From contig JBICIE010000024.1 in NCBI GenBank assembly GCA_043101635.1, positions 1-16,834 of the forward strand: a stretch of DNA of 16,834 nucleotides, in the 5' to 3' direction. The notes below the pieces were generated by a model. That model saw only the letters and a list, made by a program, of their open reading frames with translations, was not told where the DNA came from and made no database searches. Each line of letters opens with the position of its first letter. Position 1 is the first letter of the stretch. A program made the translations under genes and the position numbers. Source of the stretch: CAYMJK01 sp043101635 (GTDB lineage: Bacteria > Planctomycetota > Phycisphaerae > Phycisphaerales > UBA1924). Positions 12,090 through 16,834 of the stretch are shown here, one piece after another.

Positions 12090-13178
12090 ATGCAACGACC
12101 GATGACCTGCTCACTTGGCGCCGCCCTCGCCGTCGCCGCCGGCTGTTCGAGCGAACTGGCGCCTGAGCTGCCGGAAGCCACGGCTACGGCGATTTCTTAC
12201 AGCGAACTGGAGGTGGCGGCTCTCCGCGACCGGGCGGCCGATGAACTGGTGCGCCTCAGCGAGGATGCGGCAGCGCAGATCCGCGCCAATTCGCTCGAGG
12301 CCTTGGGACGCGGCGCCCCGGAGCGCGTCCGTCCGCTGATCGAGCCAGCCCTGACCGACTCGAATGAGGGCGTACGAGCCGTGGCGGCGATTGTCGCCGG
12401 CCGCGTCGGGCATCGCAACGCGATCCCGCGCCTCCGGGGGCTGCTCGACGAGGAGTCGGTCTGGGTCCAGATGTCGGCGATCTTCGCGCTGTGGGACCTC
12501 GGCGAGGAGGTTGACCCGACCCCGCTGGCCCGGGCCCTGATGTCCGGGCCGCCGCGCCAGCGGGCCCAGGCTGCGTTCCTGCTCGGCGAGATGGGCAACG
12601 CCTCGGCTCTGCCCATGCTGTCCGCGGCGGCCAGCAGGACCATCCCGCTGGCCAACGCCAACGAAGTTCGCATGTTCGAGCTTCAGGTGGATCAGGCGCG
12701 GGTCAAGCTCGGGCAGCCGGAGTACGTCCAGCCGATCCGGGCCGCCCTGTACCCAACGCGCCCGGAGGAACTGGAACTGACCGTCCTCGCGGTCCAGCTC
12801 ATCGGGGAGCTCGGCGACCACGGCGCTGCCGGCGAGTTGATCAATCTCACCGCCCGTCTCGACGGGGCCGGCAACGAGATGCCTGCCGAGGTCCAGATCG
12901 CCGCGGCCGGCGCTCTGGCAAAGCTGGGCAACACCCGCGGCGAGTTTCTGATCCTCGACCACCTCGACAGCAAGATCGCCCCCATTCGGGCCCAGGCCGC
13001 CTGGGCCCTGGGTGAGATCGGCGCCCCCGGCAACCTCCCCCGGCTGGAGGAACTCCTGACCGATGAGTCGACTCTGGTCCGGGTTCACGCCGCCGGCGCC
13101 ATCCTGCGCCTGACCCCGCACCGCAATGCGCCCGTGGCCGCCGAGGTGGCGGAAACCGCCAGCGGCCAGACCCCGTAG
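12090..13178 (+). CDS. HEAT-repeat lipoprotein
   Basis: A 362-aa probable lipoprotein. The N-terminus (MQRPMTCSLGAALAVAAGCS) is a short signal peptide with Cys19 in an AAGC lipobox. Cys19 is the expected acylation site, and the -3 residue is Ala rather than the preferred Leu. The mature part is a series of helical pairs with HEAT/PBS-lyase-like spacing, for example the segments around AAAQIRANSLEALGRG, EGVRAVAAIVAGRVG, ESVWVQMSAIFALWDLGEE, RQRAQAAFLLGEMGN, APIRAQAAWALGEIGAPG and STLVRVHAAGAILRL. Such solenoids bind proteins. The gene directly follows lnt, whose product would mature it. The frame is open upstream to 11652, but that part is a shadow of lnt. Partner proteins are unknown. Confidence 0.85.
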   Translation: MQRPMTCSLGAALAVAAGCSSELAPELPEATATAISYSELEVAALRDRAADELVRLSEDAAAQIRANSLEALGRGAPERVRPLIEPALTDSNEGVRAVAAIVAGRVGHRNAIPRLRGLLDEESVWVQMSAIFALWDLGEEVDPTPLARALMSGPPRQRAQAAFLLGEMGNASALPMLSAAASRTIPLANANEVRMFELQVDQARVKLGQPEYVQPIRAALYPTRPEELELTVLAVQLIGELGDHGAAGELINLTARLDGAGNEMPAEVQIAAAGALAKLGNTRGEFLILDHLDSKIAPIRAQAAWALGEIGAPGNLPRLEELLTDESTLVRVHAAGAILRLTPHRNAPVAAEVAETASGQTP

Positions 13179-13181
13179 AGT

Positions 13182-13193
13182 CCCCTCGCGGGG
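13182..13193 (+). terminator. Possible weak hairpin after the lipoprotein gene
   Basis: CCCC (13182-13185), TCGC loop, GGGG (13190-13193) lies 4 nt after the TAG stop. There is no U-tract, so it may be only an RNA 3'-end structure. An inverted pair CCCAGTGC (13238-13245) / GCACTGGG (13302-13309) lies further on in the leader of the next gene. Confidence 0.25.
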
Positions 13194-13341
13194 GGCCCAT
13201 GGCCTATCCTCTCCACCCGCGGGGCAGTCAGGCGGCCCCCAGTGCCCGACCGGGAAGCCGGCGGGGCGATCTGATTCGTGAAGGCGCGGCGGGCGGACGC
13301 CGCACTGGGACCATTCCCGGCAATCTGAACTGGAGCCAGCC

Positions 13342-14172
13342 GTGCACGGACTGACCAAAGCGCTCGTGCTGCTCGCGGCCCTCGCGAGCATCTTCCTCGC
13401 CGCACTGACAATGGCGTTCCAGGTGAACGCCCAGACACTCCGCAGCGAGCTGATCAGTGAGCGGGCCCGGGCCGACACCACCCAGACCACCGCCGCGGCC
13501 AGCGCCGCGGAGCATCAGGTTGCCGAGCAGCGCTGGGGCCAGACCTACCAGCGCCTCCAGTCGGATATCACCAGCCTCAAGACCGACGCTACCACGCTGA
13601 AGTCGGAAGCTGAACGGCTTCGCGGCGAAAAGCTCGCCGCCGAGCAGGAGGCTGAGCAGGCCAAGAACCGCATCGGCCAGATCTCTGGTACCGTGCAGAC
13701 GCAGGCGGAGCTCATCGATCGTTACGAGCAGGAGGTCACCCGCCTGCGCCAGAGCGAGCTGGCCTGGAAGCAGAACGAAATCGCCCTGGCCGACCGCATC
13801 GCCGATCTCGAGAGCCAGCTCGAGGTGCTCAACCAGGCCAACCGGGCCCTGCAGGAGCAGATCCACCAGCTTCAGAACCCGACGGAAGGGACGCCGCAGC
13901 CCACGCAGGTCGTGATCCCCACCGTCGGTCGCGTCGTCAGCATCGAGCAGGACCGCGCCACCGGCGCCACCCTGGCCCGCATCGACCTCGGAACCAACGA
14001 CGGCATCTTCGAGGATCAGACGATCTTCGTGACCCGCGGCCGGGACACCTTCGTCGGACACCTGAAGATCATCCGCACCGATCTGCAGTGGTCGGTCGGC
14101 CAGTTCGACGACCTTGGAACCGGCGGCAAGATCCGCCAGAACGACATCGTGCTCACATCCTTCCGCCGCTGA
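13342..14172 (+). CDS. Membrane-anchored coiled-coil protein with MreC-like C-terminal part
   Basis: A 276-aa protein. An N-terminal membrane segment or uncleaved signal (about residues 5-27, ALVLLAALASIFLAALTMAF) is followed by a long coiled coil rich in Ala, Glu, Gln and Leu (about 33-188) and a Pro/Gln/Thr linker. A beta-rich C-terminal domain (about 195-276) follows. That domain (VGRVVSIEQDRATGATLARI, LGTNDGIFEDQTIFVTRG, VGHLKIIRTD) resembles the beta-barrel part of MreC in pattern, but I cannot assign the family. It is probably an envelope scaffold on the periplasmic side. GTG 13342 is preceded by GGAG at 6 nt. A 163-bp gap separates it from the lipoprotein gene, and the next small gene follows after 12 bp. 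No MreB, MreD or penicillin-binding protein is adjacent. Confidence 0.78.
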   Translation: MHGLTKALVLLAALASIFLAALTMAFQVNAQTLRSELISERARADTTQTTAAASAAEHQVAEQRWGQTYQRLQSDITSLKTDATTLKSEAERLRGEKLAAEQEAEQAKNRIGQISGTVQTQAELIDRYEQEVTRLRQSELAWKQNEIALADRIADLESQLEVLNQANRALQEQIHQLQNPTEGTPQPTQVVIPTVGRVVSIEQDRATGATLARIDLGTNDGIFEDQTIFVTRGRDTFVGHLKIIRTDLQWSVGQFDDLGTGGKIRQNDIVLTSFRR

Positions 14173-14177
14173 GGAGG
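14173..14177 (+). promoter_or_regulatory. Shine-Dalgarno GGAGG for the 68-aa gene
   Basis: GGAGG begins right after the preceding TGA stop and lies 7 nt before ATG 14185, supporting this short gene as real and co-translated. Confidence 0.6.
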
Positions 14178-14184
14178 CCCGCTC

Positions 14185-14391
14185 ATGAGTCAGTTCGGCA
14201 TGCAGATGCCCGGCGGCCGCCAGCGCCAGGGATCAAGCCCGGATGTCTTCACCGCCCTGCTGTTCATCGCCGTCGTGGCGCTGGGCGCGGCGAGCTTCCT
14301 CATGTGGCAGGCCGCCAGCGCCATCGGCCCCGATGGCGATCCTTTCCGGGCCCAGGAGCCAGGGCGGGTCAAGCTCTCGGCCAATCCCTGA
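14185..14391 (+). CDS. Small single-pass membrane protein, 68 aa
   Basis: I do not recognise this family. The N-terminus is Met/Gln/Gly-rich and polar (residues 1-20). One membrane helix covers about 21-43 (VFTALLFIAVVALGAASFLMW). A polar Pro/Asp-containing tail ends in RVKLSANP. A strong GGAGG site 7 nt upstream and the 12-bp spacing indicate a two-gene unit with the coiled-coil membrane protein, so it may be a membrane partner of it. Charge distribution does not settle topology. No conserved enzyme motif is present. Confidence 0.65.
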   Translation: MSQFGMQMPGGRQRQGSSPDVFTALLFIAVVALGAASFLMWQAASAIGPDGDPFRAQEPGRVKLSANP

Positions 14392-14419
14392 GACGGGCCG
14401 GCGCCGAGCCCACTGCGGC

Positions 14420-14447
14420 TTGACTTGCCGGCCCCGCGACGTACATT
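14420..14447 (+). promoter_or_regulatory. Promoter of tRNA-Asp (TTGACT - 16 nt - TACATT)
   Basis: TTGACT (14420-14425) and TACATT (14442-14447) with a 16-nt spacer form the best sigma70-type promoter in the window. The expected start is near 14454, about 39 nt before the mature tRNA. It is the only promoter here with an obvious -35 element, as expected for a stable RNA gene. Confidence 0.7.
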
Positions 14448-14451
14448 TCCG

Positions 14452-14481
14452 ACGCCGGCAAACGGCGTGGGCCACAGGCCC
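14452..14481 (+). other. Two hairpins in the pre-tRNA leader
   Basis: ACGCCG (14452-14457) pairs with CGGCGT (14463-14468) around GCAAA. GGGCC (14469-14473) pairs with GGCCC (14477-14481) around ACA. They lie directly in front of the tRNA 5' end and would be removed by RNase P processing. Confidence 0.45.
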
Positions 14482-14492
14482 GACAACCTGCT

Positions 14493-14566
<74 letters not shown>

Positions 14567-14570
14567 TTCT

Positions 14571-14608
14571 GGAAGTCCCTGTGGAAACTGGGGCTTCCGT
14601 TGTTTTTT
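14571..14608 (+). terminator. Intrinsic terminator of tRNA-Asp
   Basis: A 9-bp stem (14571-14579 with 14590-14598, one T-G wobble) closes a 10-nt loop and is followed by a T-rich run (14600-14608, six consecutive T). It lies 5 nt after the tRNA and 24 nt before the sbtA start. Read-through past it is the simplest way to express sbtA, because no separate promoter is obvious. Confidence 0.8.
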
Positions 14609-14632
14609 GGACGACGCCGGGAGAGCTGAGGC

Positions 14633-15577
14633 ATGGGCGCGGTTGATCCCATCGTTCTGTTCTTCCTCCTCGGCGTCGCGGCAGGCCTGGTGCGCTCCGA
14701 CCTTCGCCTGCCATCGGCCATCTACGACTTCCTGAGCATCTACCTCCTTCTGGCCATCGGGCTGAAGGGTGGTATGGAGTTGGCCGAGCACCCGCTTGTG
14801 GCGATCCTGCCGAAGGTGGCTGCCGTCATCCTGCTGGGCCTGGCCCTGCCACTGATCGCCTATCCGGTCATTCGCAAGGGTGGAGGATTCAAGCGGGCCG
14901 ACGCCGCCTCGATCGCTGCCCACTATGGATCGGTCAGTGTCGGAACCTACGCCGTTGCGCTGGCCTACTTCGGCGCCGCCAGCGTGGCGTACGAATCGTA
15001 CATCACGATCTTTTTAGTCGTGCTGGAGATGCCGGCGATCATCGTCGGGGTCGTGCTGGCTCGCGGCATCGGCGCCCGGGCTCAATGGACGCGGCTAGCC
15101 CACGATGTGCTCGCCGGGAAGGCGATCGTCTGCCTCCTGGGCGGATTGCTCATCGGGTGGATCGCAGGCCGCGACGGTCTGGCGTCCATCGATACGTTCT
15201 TCTTCGATCTCTTCCGTGGGGTCCTCGCGTTCTTTCTTCTGGAGATGGGGCTCCTCTGCGCAGCCCAGATCGGCTCGCTGCGCCGACACGGGCTCTTTCT
15301 GATCGCGTTTGGAATCCTGATGCCACTGTTCTCCGCCCTTGTCGGCTGCGGACTGGGCCGCGCACTGGATCTGTCTTCCGGAGGGACGGCTCTTCTGGCG
15401 GTGCTCAGCGCGAGCGCTTCGTACATCGCCGTTCCGGCCGCCATGCGGATTTCCGTCCCGGAAGCGAACCCGACCCTCTCCCTCGCCGCATCTCTGGGCG
15501 TTACCTTTCCGTTCAACGTGACGCTGGGGATTCCGCTCTACCTGGAAATGGCCCGGTGGGTTCACGGGGAAGTCTGA
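14633..15577 (+). CDS. sbtA: Sodium-dependent bicarbonate transporter SbtA
   Basis: A 314-aa inner-membrane protein with about 10 hydrophobic segments. The opening (DPIVLFFLLGVAAGLVRSDL), LPSAIYDFLSIYLLLAIGLKGG, the repeat-like AAHYGSVSVGTYAVA in the first half and SASYIAVPAAMR in the second half are hallmark SbtA/DUF897 motifs as I know them. In cyanobacteria SbtA imports bicarbonate with sodium at high affinity. The length is somewhat below the cyanobacterial 370 aa because the central cytoplasmic loop is short. ATG 14633 has GGGAG 9 nt upstream. It is followed by sbtB after 9 bp, so it is an operon, and it starts just downstream of the tRNA-Asp terminator. Some family members in non-photosynthetic bacteria may have other substrates. 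Confidence 0.92.
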   Translation: MGAVDPIVLFFLLGVAAGLVRSDLRLPSAIYDFLSIYLLLAIGLKGGMELAEHPLVAILPKVAAVILLGLALPLIAYPVIRKGGGFKRADAASIAAHYGSVSVGTYAVALAYFGAASVAYESYITIFLVVLEMPAIIVGVVLARGIGARAQWTRLAHDVLAGKAIVCLLGGLLIGWIAGRDGLASIDTFFFDLFRGVLAFFLLEMGLLCAAQIGSLRRHGLFLIAFGILMPLFSALVGCGLGRALDLSSGGTALLAVLSASASYIAVPAAMRISVPEANPTLSLAASLGVTFPFNVTLGIPLYLEMARWVHGEV

Positions 15578-15586
15578 GGGGCAACA

Positions 15587-15919
15587 ATGGAACCGCACTC
15601 ACTGCGACTGGTGACCGTCATCACGGAGGCGGTGATCGAGAAGGAGATCATCCAGGAGCTTACCGCGCTGGGCGTGTCCGGCTACACCATCACGGACGTG
15701 CGCGGTAAGGGGCACCGCGGGGTTCGCACCACCGGGTGGGAACACGGCGCCAACATCCGTGTCGAGATTGTCTGCCAGGATGCGCTGGCCAGAGCCATCG
15801 CTGAGCACCTGAGAGAGCGCTACTACGATAACTACGCCATGATCCTCTACATCAGCGATGTGGAGGTTCTGCGGCCCGAGAAGTTCGAAGGCGGAGCCAA
15901 AGAGCCTTCCCAGCGGTGA
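15587..15919 (+). CDS. sbtB: PII-like SbtA regulator SbtB
   Basis: A 110-aa cytoplasmic PII-fold protein. The visible order is a ferredoxin-like N-terminal strand (LRLVTVITEAVIEKEIIQEL), the GYTITDVRGKGHRG segment entering the T-loop, GANIRVEIVC leaving it, and the C-terminal YAMILYISDVEVLRPEKF. In cyanobacteria the SbtB trimer binds SbtA and senses adenine nucleotides including cAMP. The T-loop Tyr of GlnB/GlnK is absent, as in SbtB. The Cys-containing C-terminal loop (CGPxGC) of many cyanobacterial SbtB proteins is also absent, since the protein ends at GGAKEPSQR. GAGGGG stands 5 nt before ATG 15587, and the upstream gap is 9 bp, so it is co-transcribed with sbtA. Confidence 0.88.
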   Translation: MEPHSLRLVTVITEAVIEKEIIQELTALGVSGYTITDVRGKGHRGVRTTGWEHGANIRVEIVCQDALARAIAEHLRERYYDNYAMILYISDVEVLRPEKFEGGAKEPSQR

Positions 15920-15940
15920 TCAGGTTCAGTTCGAACTCGA

Positions 15941-15954
15941 CTCCCAACGGGGAG
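15941..15954 (+). terminator. Possible hairpin after sbtB
   Basis: CTCCC (15941-15945), AACG, GGGAG (15950-15954) forms a 5-bp stem with a tetraloop about 20 nt after the sbtB stop. There is no U-tract, so support is weak. The remaining gap to 16128 shows no gene. Confidence 0.25.
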
Positions 15955-16128
15955 ACGATGCAAGGGCGCCGTACTCTTGCGGTCGACCTGCAGTCGTCGG
16001 GGCGCTCTGGGCTGGGACGGCGCTCATCGCCCGGAGGCGGCGCCGGAAGGGCGCTCTCAGGCGGAAGCCCCGGCGATCGACTGCGGGTTCGCCGGCGCAG
16101 TTTGCGGGTTGCCCCGAGGGCGTGACCA

Positions 16129-16134
16129 TACAAT
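16129..16134 (+). promoter_or_regulatory. -10-like hexamer TACAAT before the acyl-CoA synthetase gene
   Basis: TACAAT ends exactly 6 nt before ATG 16141 and no Shine-Dalgarno sequence is present. TTGCGG (16102-16107) and TTGCCC (16109-16114) are possible -35 elements, but their spacers of 21 and 14 nt are both unusual. Confidence 0.6.
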
Positions 16135-16140
16135 CCTGCG

Positions 16141-16834
16141 ATGGGCATCGAGAACCTCGACCGGATACTCGCTCCCCGCCGCATCGCCGTCGTCGGCGCC
16201 AGCCCGCGCCCCGGCAGCGTCGGAAACGCGGTCTTCACCAACCTGCTCGCCGCCGGGTTCCGCGGAGTGGTCTATCCCGTCAACCCGAAACATGAGTCGA
16301 TCGGCGGGGTCCAGGCCTACAAGGACATCGCCAGCGTGCCCAAGACGCCGGATCTGGTCGTCGTGTGCACGCCGGCGCCGACCGTTCCGGGGATCGTCGA
16401 CGCCGCCGGAGCAGCGGGCGTGCGCGGCATGCTCGTGCTCTCCGCCGGCTTCGGCGAGGGCGCCGGCGCCGGCGCGGCCCTGCGCGACCAGGTCCGTGCC
16501 GCGATGGATCGCCACCCAGGCATGCGGATGATCGGCCCCAACTGCCTCGGTGTCATCGTCCCCAGCCTGGGCATGAACGCCACCTTCGGCCGGGGCATGC
16601 CTGTCGAGGGCGGGATTGCGTTCATCTCGCAGTCCGGGGCCCTGTGCACCTCGGTGCTCGACTGGGCCATCGACGCCGGCGTCGGGTTCAGCTACTTCAT
16701 CTCCGTCGGCAACCTGCTGGATGTGACCTTCGGCGACCTGATCGACTACGTCGCCCAGGACCCGATCACCAAGGCCATCATCCTGTACGTCGAGTCGCTC
16801 AAGGAGGGGCGGGGCTTTCTCTCAGATCGGAAGA
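16141..16834 (+). CDS. ADP-forming acyl-/acetyl-CoA synthetase, N-terminal part (truncated at edge)
   Basis: The first ~230 codons of a long CoA-ligase-family protein. LDRILAPRRIAVVGASPRPG opens the CoA-binding Rossmann domain (about residues 5-135), with GFRGVVYPVNP, VVVCTPAPTVP and SAGFGE. GPNCLGV leads into the succinyl-CoA-synthetase-like ligase domain, where FISQSGALCTSVLDW and FSYFISVGNLLDVTFGDLIDY are visible. Enzymes of this family convert acyl-CoA, ADP and phosphate to acid, CoA and ATP. Related proteins are acyl-CoA ligase-acetyltransferase (Pat) fusions, and the truncation prevents a choice. The start ATG follows TACAAT by 6 nt. The last 11 bases match sequencing adapter, so the residues after GFLS are not trustworthy. 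Confidence 0.9.
   Translation, partial: MGIENLDRILAPRRIAVVGASPRPGSVGNAVFTNLLAAGFRGVVYPVNPKHESIGGVQAYKDIASVPKTPDLVVVCTPAPTVPGIVDAAGAAGVRGMLVLSAGFGEGAGAGAALRDQVRAAMDRHPGMRMIGPNCLGVIVPSLGMNATFGRGMPVEGGIAFISQSGALCTSVLDWAIDAGVGFSYFISVGNLLDVTFGDLIDYVAQDPITKAIILYVESLKEGRGFLSDRK
16824..16834 (+). other. Probable Illumina adapter remnant at the contig end
   Basis: AGATCGGAAGA is identical to the first 11 bases of the standard Illumina TruSeq-type adapter and occupies the exact end of the window. Homologues of the interrupted protein normally continue after FLS with an Ala/Arg-rich stretch, not with Asp-Arg-Lys. Confidence 0.8.

Noticed and set aside
12111..13490. 459-codon minus-strand open frame over the HEAT lipoprotein
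   Set aside because: It is antisense to a lipoprotein with signal peptide and regular repeats, and it crosses into the next gene without any start signal.
15920..16128. Possible small gene between sbtB and the acyl-CoA synthetase
   Set aside because: Short frames exist, but none has a ribosome-binding site, a start consistent with the promoter boxes, or a recognisable sequence.

Overview
The window is a 16.8-kb piece of a GC-rich bacterial chromosome, most likely from the planctomycete class Phycisphaerae. This lineage call is inferred from gene content: a PAPG-type PEP-CTERM-like tail at the left edge, a eukaryote-like UAP1-family nucleotidyltransferase, an Atg22/UMF1-type transporter, lipoprotein N-acyltransferase (so a two-membrane envelope) and a HEAT-repeat lipoprotein. 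The right edge ends in 11 bases identical to the start of the common Illumina adapter, so it is probably a contig end with untrimmed adapter.

Left region (1-5040): the tail of a sorted surface protein, an atypical SDR, a 2-aminomuconic-semialdehyde-type aldehyde dehydrogenase, a small zinc-ribbon protein, a RidA-family 2-aminomuconate-deaminase-like protein and a convergent MFS transporter. The dehydrogenase and deaminase would catalyse consecutive steps of 3-hydroxyanthranilate/2-aminophenol-type degradation. This region alone carries two short repeat families. One has a 9-nt period and the other a 7-nt period, and each occurs as inverted pairs. One pair fills the SDR-dehydrogenase gap, one brackets the zinc-ribbon gene, and one sits between two convergent genes and supplies the last codons of the transporter.

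Middle region (5040-8530): an unrecognised 143-aa protein, then a two-gene minus-strand unit (UAP1-like pyrophosphorylase followed by an alpha/beta hydrolase) transcribed divergently from ribulose-phosphate 3-epimerase.

Right-centre (8530-14400): a probable envelope/lipid unit. It holds a histidine-phosphatase homologue that has lost its catalytic histidines, accD, lnt, a HEAT-repeat lipoprotein, a coiled-coil membrane protein with an MreC-like C-terminal part, and a 68-aa membrane protein. Gaps from accD to the lipoprotein are very short, and the last two genes form a second tight pair.

Right region (14400-16834): tRNA-Asp with a clear promoter and terminator, then sbtA-sbtB (sodium-dependent bicarbonate transporter and its PII-like regulator), then the 5' part of an ADP-forming acyl-CoA synthetase.

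A recurrent regulatory theme is a TANNNT hexamer ending 5-6 nt before the start codon of several first genes. This is the geometry expected for leaderless transcripts. No complete IS element, CRISPR array, rRNA or phage gene was seen.
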